This document shows, piece after piece, positions 44,437-57,982 of a DNA stretch of 64,000 nucleotides. Position 1 is the stretch's first letter. Each line of letters begins with the position of its first letter. The stretch spans positions 48,646,814 to 48,710,813 of the forward strand of contig JBANSL010000003.1 in the NCBI GenBank assembly GCA_037127255.1, given 5' to 3'. The notes below the pieces were generated by a model. It saw only the letters and a list, made by a program, of their open reading frames with translations. It did no database searches and had not been told where the DNA came from. Source of the DNA: Persicaria tinctoria (lineage: Eukaryota; Streptophyta; Magnoliopsida; Caryophyllales; Polygonaceae). The position numbers and the translations under genes were made by a program.

Positions 44437-47400
44437 TGTAAAGGCCCGGATTTTTAAATAATAAATTTCAATAAATGGATTTAAGTCAAAAAAAAGAAAA
44501 AGAAAATCGGATAATTTAAGGAAAACTCGTCTTTAAATTACTTAATCGAAATTGAAACTTTAAAAGCGAATTCCGGCCCAATTTTTAACTTTAACGATTG
44601 AATATGTCTTTCTCCTCGGGATAACAATTCCGTCATTTTTTTCTCATTCTTATCCATTCCATGTCATCTCTCTCATTTGGGTAAAATTATACCTCTCCTT
44701 TCACTCCCTCCTTCCCTTCTTTGACTCCATCCTATGGAAAACAAACAACAAATTCCCCTTTTCAAAAATTAGATTTGTTTGACCATTTCAACACTCACAC
44801 AAACAAGGAATCCAAACACACCCAAGTTTCCATCTCCTCTCTCTCTGTTGCCGTGAGGAACCCATCCCCCAAGACACCTCCATTTTGCTCAGCTCTCCTT
44901 TCCTCTGCTTTCTGCCTTCAAATGCTCAGATTCCCCTCCCCTTTTCTTCCTGCAAAACCCCAACTCACAGGCCTCTCTTCACCCTCCATCTCCATCTTGC
45001 TCCTCTCGTTGGGTTGCCTTCCGACTACAAACAACTAGCATCCTTGTTCTCTTCTCCCCCCCTCGTCAATCGTCACTATCACCGTTTCCAGTCGCCACCG
45101 CCGGTCCACCTCCTCTGAGCAGCAGCCCGAGCATTCCGACGCCCAAGGGTAAGCTGAGCCTGAACCGAGCAGGAGCCCCCGGACGCCGAACCCGAGCCCC
45201 ATTCCCCTGTTCGATTCGAATCCTTCGGTAAGCCTTTCCTTTCTCTTTTCGATCGAAAACCCAATAAAGATTCACCTTTTAACTCCTTTACTCCCTTCCG
45301 AGGCCAATCCGGCGCTGAACCATCTCTATCGAAGCTCGAAGTGCCCGACGACCCTTTTTCCGGCGAACCTTTTGAAACCTCGGTGAGCGTTCGATTTCCT
45401 CTCCTTTTTCCGTGATTTCGATTTGATTGGGTTGCTTTTGGTCGGGAAATTCAGTGAGGGTAGTCGGAGTGGGGGCTGGAACACCGCCGGCAGGCCTGAG
45501 TCTTCCTCTTCCTCTTCGTTTTCCGGTCGGCGGCCTGATTTTGTTTTGGTGATTGAAGGAGACGGGGGTTCCTTCTTTTGTTGGGGTGAACAGGTGAGCG
45601 AGGGTGGCTGGGGCCGAGTGCGGGTGGCCGGATTTGGGGAGACTGCCGCCGGCGAGCCTCCTCCTCCTCTCTCTCTTCTTCCCCTTTCTCTTCCGTTTCC
45701 TTCCGGCGAGATTTCAAAATGAGCGAGGTTAGGGGTGAGTCCCTTCTTTCATTTGGTATGGGCTGGCATTGGGCCGGATCCGGGTTTAGTTTAAGGGTTA
45801 TATCATTTTCTAACCGGGTTTTAGAATTGGGAGAGGGTTGGATCCGGTTTCTGTTCCGGGTTGTGTTTTGTGAGGGGAAACCGGTTTGGGCTAAGTTTTG
45901 GGCTGAGAACCGGGTTAAGTTTGGGCCTGTTGGGTTGGGTTGGGTTGTTTTGTTATTAATGTTAATTGTTACTTGTTTCACAAAGATAAATATGTTATGT
46001 GTATTATTTTATGATAGTATTATATTATCCGAGGGTTGGAAATATTATATTCTGAAATTATTATATATATTTATATTTAAGTTGTTTTAGAAATAGTATT
46101 ATTTGGAAATAAAATTATGGGGATAAGTATTGTGTAATGATTTAAATATGTGATTTTGGAAGTTATGAGATTATTTATTGTTATTAATATATAAAAATAG
46201 TTGGTGTTATTTTAAGTTGTATATTGTTTGATAAATTATTCAAAGGGTTTTCAAGTTCAGAAAATGTCCTCAAGGTTATTGTTTGAAAAACCAAATGCCG
46301 GAATATTTTGATAAAACAAGATTTGGGGTTGACTTAGAGAATTGATACTCCCTCTTGATTTGGACAAGTATGATTTGAAATTGTTTGAATATGAGTTGAC
46401 TTAACTTGATATTTAAGAGTTTGGAAAACTTTGGGAAATGGGTTGGGAAATATTATTGGTAAGATTTATCGATGAGTTTGATTGGAAATGAAATGATTTT
46501 GGTTGATGTTGATCGTACCGGAAAGGTTTTGGAAAATGGTTTTACCATCGATTGGTTTTGAGGATGTTGAGAACTTGGGTTCGTGTACGTGAGAATGTTG
46601 GATCGGTAGCTTATGGAAATGTCTTGATGATAGGTCTGTATTGCTTTTGGATTGCTTGGACTTGCATTTAGGCCCTTGCTTGTATTATCCTGATGTTTTG
46701 CATTTTCAGGTAAGTTCCCTAGGGGGCTTACTCAGGTTGGACATTCGTGCCTGTTGTTGCATTTTATGTTAGGTGTTGCATATGCATAAAAGCATGCCAT
46801 GTAGTATCCTGTTTAGGTTGCACTAATTGAATGAGCATCTGCTTACTTTATGCGTTTGAAACAGAACGGTCGTTATCTGTGTCAATCGAGTCATGAACTT
46901 CCTTATATTATGAGATGCCTGCGGGCTTTATTGTGGAGCGGGTTAGGCATGCGTGCCCCCCGATTATGATGGAATGCATTCACGAGCTGGCCAGTCTCCA
47001 CCCTATCGGAAGGGGGTGGAGGTAGGAGAGGGATATGCCATTTGGCATTGTCTTGGGCCCTTTACAGTATTTCTGCACATTATTATAACTAGGAGCATGC
47101 TAGTGTGTTTGACTTTCATACTGCATTAGAGCATCTTTATTAGGTATAGCACATACTATGTGGCCTCAGCTAGGACTGCCGGTCCCGCGTGAGTGGCTCG
47201 ATCTGACTCCTTTCCCCGTTCTTTTTTTTAAGGTATTATCTGCAGATTCTGAGTACTCAATGTCTATATGACGGGGTTTCCTTTTGGCGAATTGAAGAAC
47301 CTGGCTAATTCTCTAACTTGGTATAAATAGTAATCATTCGCTTACGTTTTGGTTTTGACCCGGCTCTACCGTGACACTTTGTATCTTAACTTTGTTTCCG

Positions 47401-47615
47401 CTTTACTTTCATTTGAACTGAATTTCGCGACATAGTCTTAGGACAGGTTAAGGGTACCCAACGGCCCTACGATACTTTTAGGGTTCGAAATCCCTATTTT
47501 TTACTGACCTTAAAAATGAGTTTGAAACCTCGACCCGTACCTGGATTGCAAGATCCGAACAAGGGTTTTCATCCCTTGAAACGTAACCCGAAAATCATAA
47601 TTCTGGGCCGTTACA
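44437..47615 (+). repeat. 5' LTR of the LARD
   Basis: 3179 bp. AT-rich ends surround a GC-rich part (about 44900-45750) with CCGCCGG-type codon-like sequence and several GGTAAG or GGTGAG donor-like words (45223, 45382, 45593, 46708). Compared with the 3' LTR it lacks about 58 bases near 46882, within the segment TGTGTCAATCGAG. Open frames here are mirrored in the 3' LTR and show no known domain. Confidence 0.92.
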
Positions 47616-47619
47616 AAGA

Positions 47620-47631
47620 TGGTATCAGAGC
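47620..47631 (+). other. primer binding site of the LARD (initiator tRNA-Met)
   Basis: TGGTATCAGAGC, the exact plant consensus, four bases after the LTR end GTTACA. Confidence 0.9.
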
Positions 47632-50600
47632 TGAAGTTGTGCAATTCGGGTACAAAAGGGTCGAGTGTATGTTTTGGAAAACCGCCCATGAATTTCAAAG
47701 GATTTGGAAGTGTTTTAAAGGGGCAAAATGAACTTAAGATGCCTAACCGAAATTGGACTAAGTAATGAACTCGACTTGTAATAAAAGAGGAACACCGACC
47801 AACGGGGACACGAGTGGATAGTAAAGGCGCTAGACCACCCCTATTGGGTGTAGTTGGGAACGGTAGGCAAAATACTAGCTTGCTCTTTACAGATGGGCCT
47901 GGAAGTTTCCAATGAGATGATTATGAGTGTCATTAACTGATTCTATGTTGAATGCTTGCTATGCTAGAGATCTGATTGGTATGTCTAACAATTAAATGTG
48001 TATTGACGGACCTGTGCAAACGAGATAGCGGGAGTGCCTTTATTTCTACATTGTCAAACCCAGCTTGTGTAAAACAGCCGCTTCCACTATGTTTGCTAAC
48101 CCATTGACGGGTCTATCTAGCTTTTTCTTGGATGCCAGTGTCTTCCGCGGGGAATTGGGTTGGTAAACACATTGTGTCGAGAATTATGGTTGGATATTAA
48201 GTTGTCTGAGTGAGTGTTGGAAGTTCTTGATGTCACTTGAGTTAGAAGTAAGGTGTTTATGGGGCTGTCTTTCCTTATTCTTATTATAATCAACTAGTGT
48301 CTTCATGCCATGAAGAGTCATACCAAAGTCCCACGGGGAAGAGGGGTGATGAGTCGGTTGGAAAAGCCAATGGTTGCCCTTAGGGATCTCTGTCCGGTTG
48401 TAATTGTGACTCTCTCTGAATTGCATGACATAATTTTGTAATCTTTGGCATGTACCCTGTGAATGCCCATTGGTAAAAAGCTACTCATGTTGTTGCATCT
48501 ATGATTGGTTACCTTGCTTAGGTCTTGTGTTATGTCTTGGCTTCTACCATGATTATATGTTGTCATAGCATGTTTACTTGGCCTATTGATCGTAGGATTG
48601 AATGGATGTGTGAGCTGTATGAAATGAATCTGCATGATTTTACTCTACTAGGTTCATGATAGTGTGATCGTTAAATTTTGATACCCTGATGAAGCAAGTT
48701 CCTTGTTTGATATGTGCTACAACTTGATGTCACTATGTCTTATATGATACGTAATTTCCAGTACATGTATTGTGATGATCCTTAATGTAAATTCGTGATT
48801 GTATAACATTCCGTATCCATGCTAGTCACATTGTTTAGGTCTCGTGTTGCATCTCGCTTTCTGTCATGATTATGTTTGGTTTCGCGTGTCTAATTGACCT
48901 GTTGTAATAATCATACTACTGATTGGTTAGAAATATGAAGGGCATGATATGGGTCCATATGAATATTGCTTTCCGTGAATTAGGTCCATGATAGTGTGGT
49001 AAGCTCCTTTTTGTACGAATGCCCCGTAAGATGATCTCCTCAGCATTTTAGTTAGTATTGCCCTTGGCCTTGCTTGATTAAATTAGTAGTTCTATCTGTG
49101 ACCATGCTATCGAAGTAATATCTTGATATATGCGTGTCTTATTTAGTATTACTAAATTGGAACACCTGCCCCCGTATCCTACTTATATTGCCATGTTACG
49201 TAGGCTTATATTATGCACTGCTACATTCCTCCCATGCTTTTGTATCACTGGACTATGTTAATGTGGTCTCTTGTGTATCGTTGTGTTAGTCAATCAAGCG
49301 CATGTATGTATCAAATGTTGTATTGCGTCATTAGTATCACGTAGGACTCTTGGTTGCGACTTGTGCGGATTTATACTTTGGCTACATTATTGTTGATTCC
49401 CTCTCGAGATATGTCCCTGATAGTGTGACTCTTCCCTTCTGCTCTTCTCTTAAAATGTTGTATTCGCCCTGATTAGTCCTAGCATGCTTACATGATCATC
49501 GCTCTGTAGCGTTCTCTATCACTCTATGATGCCCTCGCATGCTTACCTGAATATATGACTTGACACTTCGCATGATCACACACCACGCTATATCATGTTT
49601 CCGCATATACATGACATCGGACTGTTAAGGTGGGTCTAGTTGAAGTACCTTGATGTATTCATGTTCGATATGTGCTAGTAGTATCTTATAGGGTTTATGA
49701 ATTTCGATATGGCTCCCTAGATGGTAACTTGTCGTACTTACTGCATTGCGTAAACATGCTTCATGAAACTTATGCTGAGTTTCCTTAGGCCACTCTTAAC
49801 TATTTCATGCCTCATCGTGTATCACTAGCATCATGTAGGACCTATGCTTTCTAAATGTGACCCTTCGTCTGATTGCATGCTATTCTTGACTTATTATATG
49901 ATCATTGTTGCCAGATGTGATAGATACCATGCTGCTCTTATGTGTTCTCGTATAACAGTATGTCAGATTGTTATGATAAGCTCATCATGATGCATTGACC
50001 TTGATTGTATATATATATACCTCGCTAGTGCATTGCTCATATTGTGATATTCGCTCTGTTTGGTAAACCCCGTATATCTCGCTTAAGACTACTAGGCGTT
50101 ATGGCTTCATGAATCGATAGACTGTTAGCTTGTCTCGCATGCACTTCAAGGTAGAACTCGAATGTGTCTTTTGAATGTATATGTATGTCGTTGATCTTCG
50201 AGATAGGTACATGTTAGTGTGGGTTGATATGGTTGATTGCTTAAGACGAACCCTTGTTGCTTGTCACAAATTGTAACCTCATAGATTTTCATAGGGGCAT
50301 CGTTGTTATTCTCGGGTCAAAGTCTTGTCTCTAGTCTTTTCGTCCTTTAGCCTTGGTCTATGTTTGGTTCCGAAGTGAACATTGGGTTGCCCGTCCTTGT
50401 CACTCCCCTATCTCTTCTAACTTAGACTTCTTGTGATATTTGGTGAGCGACTGCTTGAAAGAGAAAGGAAGTTGCATAACGATATAGCAGTGTGGCGGAA
50501 GCGTGGGCCCATAACCCACAAGCCTCATGATCGACGGTGTTGGTGGGACAGATATGTTTTGAGGATTGCGGCTATCGAGTACGATATGACTTGCAGGAGG

Positions 50601-53069
50601 GAGTGTCCTCCATTTGAATGGCTAACCCTTTTGAATATGTTGATAACTATGTTGCACTGCTTTGATGGTGACATTTATGTGTTGATGTGCTGACTTGGTA
50701 ATAATTGTTGTCTGATTGCTTGTTATTTACGATGATATTATTCAGTGCCTTACAGTTCTAATGTACATGATGTCTTGATACGTTGATGCTTGAGTTGCTA
50801 AGCATGATCTAAATTCATTACCTATAAAATGTGAACTGCAAATGTTGAGAAACCTGAACTGTCTATTAGATAAGGTTATGATGAAATTGCTAGCTTGACC
50901 TGATTATGTGCATATATGATGATTTGTAATAATGATCGAGCATGACGATAAATTGGGATTTATCAACGCAGTTGTAATGTTTAATGCTGAACTAATGATG
51001 CTATTGATATAAATGCTAGTTGATATGATGTGGTCCTTATGTGTGATATTGTCCATGATTGCTTCTTCTTTGAACTTGTGGGTGAGGGTTCTCTTGTGGA
51101 GTGGTTGAAGAGTGGTAAAAGAATTCTAGGCGGTTAGAATGATCGATGGTATTACGGGGTAAGACGCGAGAGAGGGATGCATGTGATTGGCAGGGTATGA
51201 TGCTTGTGATGTCTTGGGTAGTATATGAAGTGTGAGGAATGACTTTTGAGAGTATTGAGGATATAGTATGAGAGGTTCTCGGGCGTGAAGTTAGAGATAG
51301 GAGTTGGATTCTTAGGGGTGGATGGTGTGTGGGAGTGCTTGATGGAATGAGGGGTGAGAGTGGAGTATCGAAATGAATTGGGATTTCTTCAGGGGATTTT
51401 GTCGGAGTTAGTGTTATTGAGTCTAAAAGAGGATTAATCTTGGCTTGAGAGTGGGGATTGTGTTTTATTTTGACTGGTATGATGTGAGGGGTTTTCTTGA
51501 TTTTTTTTTATTTATTTATATCTGCTGGCATGATGATAGATAACGAACATGATGAACCTGATGTGGAATTACATGTTGATATGCAATATTAAAATCTAGT
51601 TGGTAGTGACAAGTGTTACCATGATACATTAATACTTTGATATCCTGTTATATTGATTTAGAAGCATGTTAGGACGTGTTGTGATATGACATATGAAGTA
51701 ATGATGCGTATGAACTATGAGATAATGATGTGCTATTATGTGGAAGCATGATATATATGTGGTAGTAAGCATGATGTGTACTATACGGTTGACAAGCATT
51801 AGTATTGGTTATGTAAATGATGAATATGACTTGAAGCATGATCATGATTAATATATATGAGATAATGGTGCATGATTTCTAAATGATTGTCATTCGATAT
51901 TGTGATGAGCTAAGGTGATGTCTTTAGAGCATGTTGACATTTTGGTGATTTATATACTGTTTGATCTTTCTTTTTCTGAATATTAATAGCATCACCAGGT
52001 TGTGTTGATATATTAACGTGATGAATATGTTCTACTTGTGTTGCGATATCGATATGCGATTGTGAGATTTGATGCGTACTGACGTACTAACCCCATAACA
52101 CCTAACCCGTTGATTTCTGGACATGTGTGCTTGTGAGATAAGTTATGAGACTTCGATTATGCACTCATGATGCCTTCAATATGATATAGATATACTCTAC
52201 TACTTGTGATGTGATGTTGATGTTTTATTGTTGGATTTGGCGTGTCTTGAAAGGATGGTTTGATTTATGTTATGAGAAAACATGTTATGTTATTAAGATG
52301 TCAATTGGTTGAGATTATCATGGTTGATGTTGAGTTTTGCCATGTGAAAGATGGCTAATGATGTTATGAGTTGATGAGTTGATTGGCTTATGTTTCATAT
52401 TGAGTTGAGAATGATGATTGAATGACTTTGGAAACTAGGAAGAGAATATGGGATTAGCCCTTAGAGGTGGATGATTCCACCTCCTGATTTCTGAATTTGA
52501 TTGATTGATATGCGGAAAACTGATTTGGTTTTAGGAGATTTTTGACAAAATCTTGAGTTAAAGGGATTTGACTTGTTTTGGTGCAAAGTTCTTGGTTAAA
52601 CGTCGGATATGAAGATTTTGAAAGATATAGAAAGGAAATAACTGATTTTGAAAGAATAAACGTTACCGAGAATTTCGAAGATTTTGAGGCCAATCTGTTT
52701 CAACTGCGGAATTCCATTAGAAACTTTTCAAACCCGGGCAACTCTATGATACTTCACGAAGTGGACACAAGAATTTTATGAGGGCGCTTGTAGGGTGCTT
52801 GCTAAGACATAGTGATGATATTGTAGAGAGTTGTGGCACTTCCGAAAAGTCGAAGTGAGGATGTGATAGGGGCGCTTATCGCATACTTGTCAAGGCCAAT
52901 TGGAGATGTCACGACCGTGACTAGGATGTTGTGAGAATCTCGGAAGACGCAACCGAGATGATTACAAGATTCTTGGACATGGTCCTTGGACTAATCAATT
53001 TCAAACTTCATCCCCTACTTTATTTTGCTTTTAGTCTCGGGGACGAGACTTGTTTTTAGAGCTGGATGA
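47632..53069 (+). mobile_element. non-coding internal region of the LARD
   Basis: Long AT-rich sequence with recurring CATG, TGATATG and GCATGAT words, especially 50700-52400, and no gag or pol motif in any frame. One more GC-balanced island is 50433-50693. Near the end GGGGACGAGACTTGTTTTTAG (53039-53059) is the block that precedes the 3' LTR in Tekay/Del elements. The purine tract itself (GAGCTGGATGA) is degenerate. Confidence 0.8.
50433..50693 (+). CDS. small ORF island inside the LARD
   Basis: An 86-codon frame from ATG 50433, rich in Arg, Trp and Cys (RERKLHNDIAVWRKRG, RRCWWDRYVLRIAAIEYD), ending in a hydrophobic helix-like stretch (LTLLNMLITML). Base composition is higher in GC than its surroundings. 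I do not recognise it. It could be a decayed piece of a captured or ancestral coding sequence, or chance. Confidence 0.25.
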   Translation: MIFGERLLERERKLHNDIAVWRKRGPITHKPHDRRCWWDRYVLRIAAIEYDMTCRRECPPFEWLTLLNMLITMLHCFDGDIYVLMC

Positions 53070-56000
53070 TGTAAAGGCCCGGATTTTTAAATAATAAATT
53101 TCAATAAATGGATTTAAGTCAAAATAAAAGAAGAGAAAATCGGATATTTTAAGGAAAACTCGTCTTTAAATTACTAAATCGAAATTGAAACTTTTAAAGC
53201 AAATTCCGGCCCAATTTTTAACTTTAACGTTTGAATATGTCTTTCTCCTCGGGATCACAATTCCGTCATTTTTTTTCTCATTCTTATCCATTCCATGTCA
53301 TCTCTCTCATTTGGGTAAAATTATACCTCTCCTTTCACTCCCTCCTTCCCTTCTTTGACTCCATCCTATGGAAAACAAACAACAAATTCCCCTTTTCAAA
53401 AATCAGATTTGTTTGACCATTTCAACACTCACACAAACAAGGAATCCAAATACACCCTAGTTTCCATCTCCTCTCTCACTGTTGCCGTGAGGAACCCATC
53501 CCCCAAGACACCTCCATTTTGCTCAGCTCTCATCTCCTCTGCTTTATGCCTTCAAATGCTCAGATTCCCCTCCCCTTTTCTTCTTGCAAAACCCCAACTC
53601 ACAGGCCTCTCTTCACCCTCCATCTCCATCTTGCTCCTCTCGTTAGGTTGCCTTCCGACTACAAACAACCAACATCCTTGTTCTCTTCTCCCCCCCTCGT
53701 CAATCGTCACTATCACCGTTTCCAGTCGCCACCGCCGGTCCACCTCCTCTGAGCAGCAGCCCGAGCATTCCGACGCCCAAGGGGAAGCTGAGCCTGAACC
53801 GAGCAGGAGCCCCCGGACGCCGAACCCGAGCCCCATTCCCCTGTTCGATTCGAATCCTTCGGTAAGCCTTTCCTTTCTCTTTTCGATCGAAAACCCAATA
53901 AAGATTCACCTTTTAACTCCTTTACTCCCTTCCGAGGCCAATCCGGCGCTGAACCATCTCTATCGAAGCTCGAAGTGCCCGACGACCCTTTTTCCGGCGA
54001 ACCTTTTGAAACCTCGGTGAGCGTTCGATTTCCTCTCCTTTTTCCGTGATTTCATTTTGATTGGGTTGCTTTTGGTCGGGAAATTCAGTGAGGGTAGTCG
54101 GAGTGGGGGCTGGAACACCGCCGGCAGGCCTGAGTCTTCCTCTTCCTCTTCGTTTTCCGGTCGGCGGCCTGATTTTGTTTTGGTGATTGAAGGAGACGGG
54201 GGTTCCTTCTTTTGTTGGGGTGAACAGGTGAACGAGGGTGGCTGGGGCCGAGTGCGGGTGGCCGGATTTGGGGAGACTGCCGCCGGCGAGCCTCCTCCTC
54301 CTCTCTCTCTTCTTCCCCTTTCTCTTCCGTTTCCTTCCGGCGAGATTTCAAAATGAGCGAGGTTAGGGGTGAGTCCCTTCTTTCATTTGGTATGGGCTGG
54401 CATTGGGCCGGATCCGGGTTTAGTTTAAGGGTTATATCATTTTCTAACCGGGTTTCAGAATTGGGAGAGGGTTGGATCCGGTTTCTGTTCCGGGTTGTGT
54501 TTTGTGAGGGGAAACCGGTTTGGGCTAAGTTTTGGGCTGAGAACCGGGTTAAGTTTGGGCCTGTTGGGTTGGGTTGGGTTGTTTTGTTATTAATGTTAAT
54601 TGTTACTTGTTTCACAAAGATAAATATGTTATGTGTATTATTTTATGATAGTATTATATTATCCGAGGGTTGGAAATATTATATTCTGAAATTATTATAA
54701 ATATATATTTAAGTTGTTTTAGAAATAGTATTATTTGGAAATAAAATTATGGGGATAAGTATTGTGTAATGATTTAAATATGTGATTTTGGAAGTTATGA
54801 GATTATTTATTGTTATTAATATATAAAAATAGTTGGTGTTATTTTAAGTTGTATATTGTTTGATAAATTATTCAAAGTGTTTTCAAGTTCAGAAAATGTC
54901 CTCAAGGTTATTGTTTGAAAAACCAAATGCCGGAATATTTTGATAAAACAAGATTTGGGGTTGACTTAGAGAATTGATACTCCCTCTTGATTTGGACAAG
55001 TACGATTTGAAATTGTTTGAATATGAGTTGACTTAACTTGATATTTAAGAGTTTGGAAAACTTTGGGAAATGAGTTGGGAAATATTATTGGTAAGATTTA
55101 TCGATGGGTTTGATTGGAAATGAAATGATTTTGGTTGATGTTGATCGTACCGGAAAGGTTTTGGAAAATGGTTTTACCATCGATTGGTTTTGAGGATGTT
55201 GAGAACTTGGGTTCGTGTACGTGAGAATGTTGGATCGGTAGCTTATGGAAATGTCTTGATGATAGGTGTGTATTGCTTTTGGATTGCTTGGACTTGCATT
55301 TGGGCCCTTGCTTGTATTATCCCGATGTTCTGCATTTTCAGGTAAGTTCCCTAGGGGGCTTACTCAGGTTGGACATTTGTGCCTGTTGTTGCATTTTATG
55401 TTAGGTGTTGCATATGCATAAAAGCATGCCATGTAGTATCCTGTTTAGGTTGCACTAATTGAATGAGCATCTGCTTACTTTATGCGTTTGAAACAGAACA
55501 GCCGTTATCTGTGATAGTCCTAGAGTCTTTCCTAGGGTCATAGGGTAGCCCAGCCTCATCGGGTACCCTGAGTCAATCGAGTCATGAACTTCCTTATATT
55601 ATGAGATGCCTGCGGGCTTTATTGTGGAGCGGGTTAGGCATGCGTGCCCCCCGATTATGATGGAATGCATTCACGAGCTGGCCAGTCTCCACCCTATCGG
55701 AAGGGGGTGGAGGTAGGAGAGGGATATGCCATTTGGCATTCTCTTGGGCCCTTTACAGTATTTCTGCACATTATTATAACTAGGAGCATGCTAGTGTGTT
55801 TGACTTTCGTACTACATTAGAGCATCTTTATTAGGTATAGCACATACTATGTGGCCTCAGCGAGGACTGCCGGTTCCGCGTGAGTGGCTCGATCTGACTC
55901 CTTTCCCCGTTCTTTTTTTTAAGGTATTATCTGCAGATTCTGAGTACTCGATGTCTATATGACGGGGTTTCCTTTTGACGAATTGAAGAACCTGGCTAAT

Positions 56001-56306
56001 TCTCTAACTTGGTATAAATAGTAATCATTCGCTTACGTTTTGGTTTTGACCCGGCTTTGCCGTGACACTTTGTATCTTAACTTTGTTTCCGCTTTACTTT
56101 CATTTGAACTGAATTTCGCGACATAGTCTTAGGACAGGTTAAGGGTACCCAACGTCCCTACGATACTTTTAGGGTTCGAAATCCCTGTTTATTACTGACC
56201 TTAAAAATGAGTTTGAAACCTCGACTCGTACCTGGATTGCAAGATCCGAACAAGGGTTTTCATCCCTTGAAACGTAACCCGGAAATCATAATTCTGGGCC
56301 GTTACA
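53070..56306 (+). repeat. 3' LTR of the LARD
   Basis: 3237 bp from TGTAAAGGCCC to GGCCGTTACA, colinear with 44437-47615. The extra segment at about 55513-55571 (GATAGTCCTAGAG to GTACCCTGA) explains the length difference. Confidence 0.92.
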
Positions 56307-56681
56307 TATCTTAATTTTACTGAAGCACTTTCTCTAAATATTGATGGACCACTATCTCTTGTAAAAATCAATCACTCTCTTTATCTTAATGAACCATAAA
56401 CAGTTCTATATAATGAACCACTATCTATAATATTAATGAACCCCTATCTCTTATATTGATAAACAAATCTCTCTTATATTATTGAACCGGTTTCTTTTCA
56501 TAATAGATCAAAAACTTATATATATGATGCATCACTTTTTGATAGACATGCTAAGGACTTTTTCATATCTCATGCTAAGCACTATTCATTTATATACATT
56601 GAATAAACATTAAATGTTATAAAATTATGTTGAAGCACCCTCTGTTTTATATTATGAACCACTATTTGTTGAATGTTTTAG
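56307..56681 (+). other. rest of MULE intron 2
   Basis: Starts with the TATCT duplication. AT-rich with several GAACCACTAT words, ending in TGTTTTAG at 56681, the acceptor of exon 3. Confidence 0.65.
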
Positions 56682-57672
56682 ATATAATATGGTATTTGCC
56701 TCATTCAGTGGTGTAGACAACCACAACAAATGCATTACATTTGTAGCTGATTTAATAGTGAATGAAGATATCTCATCATACTCGTGGATGTTTCAAAATT
56801 TTAAAGAGGCAATGGGTGCTGAACCAAGGCTTTTGGTAACTCATCAAGACACATCTATGAAGGCTGCAGCTAGATCAATATTTTCTACCACAGAGCACAG
56901 ATATTGCATGTGGCATATAATGTGTAAGATACAAGAAAGAGTTGGCCCCAGTTTAAGCAAATGTTCAGCTTTTAGAAGAAAGTTAGATGTTGTAGTGTGG
57001 AATGATGAAATCGAACCAGAAGAGTTTGAAGAGATGTGGAAATCTGTTATTGAAGAGTATCAATTAAAAGGAAATGATTGGTTGAAAAATATCTTTAGCA
57101 TCAGAGAGTCGTGGATTCCAGCGTATAGCAAACATATACCGCTAAGTCGAGTGGGCAGAACTACATCAGTTGTAGAGTCTCAGAATAAGTTCTTTAAGAT
57201 GTATATAGATAAGTTCTTCGGCTTGGTTGAGTTACTGATGCATTACGATACTGTTATTGATAGTCAAAGACACAACCAAACTCTGTTGAATATTACTGAT
57301 CAGACAAAATCCCCAGACATTGGGACTGATTTAGCTATAGAGAAATATTGTGCATCAATATTTACATTGTATGCCTTCCGAAATATTCAGTTGGAGTTGA
57401 AGGGAAGGTGTTGTGTTATCAATGTTACAGAAACAGAGGAGAAACATTTGTTTACTTTAAGAGATGTTTTTGGTATAAAATGCTTTGAAGTTGAATACGA
57501 TACTACTACACAGTTCACAAAATGTAATTGTGTTCTGTTTATGAGAGAAGGTTTACCTTGTCGCCATGTATTCCTAGTATTGAAGGACCTGGGCATAACC
57601 AAATTGCCTGAGAATTTGGTTTTACTGAGATGGACAAAAGGAAGCAGCGTTATCTCCAATATTCAAAATTGA
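56682..57672 (+). CDS. MULE transposase exon 3: catalytic core and SWIM finger
   Basis: About 330 codons. MVFASFSGVDNHNKCITF is the strand after the first catalytic Asp in the family. LLVTHQDTSMKAA holds the second Asp, HRYCMWHIMCKI the conserved C-x-W-H, and RTTSVVESQNKFFK the catalytic Glu region. The SWIM finger CNCVLFMREGLPCRHVF (from about 57523) is complete. The frame is well kept. After RWTK it runs into a stop 12 codons later because of one extra base in an A-run near 57636; the neighbouring frame continues the family's C-terminal sequence. It would cut and join the MULE ends, or act as a FAR1/FRS-type regulator if domesticated. Confidence 0.9.
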
Positions 57673-57982
57673 TGATGTAGTTTTTCAGCAATGTGCACAG
57701 ATTGATGCATGTAAATCATTGAGAAGTGAAATTCTTACAAACGTCTATAATTGCCTGTCGTTAATTGATCAAGATGAAGAAAATTTGAAGAAGCTTAGTG
57801 ATTGGATGGATATATATATTGATTTAGTGAAAGAGGTGCTTAATCAGGTTGACCAGCCAATTGCTAAAAAGAAACTAATGGAAGATTTTTTTGGTGTGAA
57901 AGTTCCAGATCAGGTTGTAGTAAAGGACCTAGTAAAGGCAAGCAATAAAGGAAGTGGGAAAAGAAAAGCCAATGGACAATAA
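57640..57982 (+). pseudogene. transposase C-terminal region after the frameshift
   Basis: Open in the frame shifted by one base from exon 3. It starts with SPIFKIDDVVFQQ, continues through a helical RSEILTNVYNCLSL region and ends in GSGKRKANGQ. It aligns in order with the C-terminal part of FAR1-type proteins after the SWIM finger. Confidence 0.7.

Larger units (their letters stand above)
44437..56306 (+). mobile_element. Tekay-like LARD (large non-autonomous LTR retrotransposon)
   Basis: 11.87 kb with two about 3.2-kb LTRs that are nearly identical by eye, PBS for initiator tRNA-Met, a 5.45-kb internal region and a degenerate purine tract. LTR ends TGTAAAGGCCC and GGGCCGTTACA are of the Tekay/Del chromovirus type. 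No gag or pol motif is seen inside, so all proteins would come from an autonomous partner. Confidence 0.88.

Noticed and set aside
45451..45981. 176-codon minus-strand frame in the LARD LTR, repeated at 54085-54615, and the 221-codon plus frame at 53355
   Set aside because: They occur as identical pairs only because the LTRs are duplicated, and the 221-codon frame is broken in the other LTR. The composition is low-complexity and no domain is seen.
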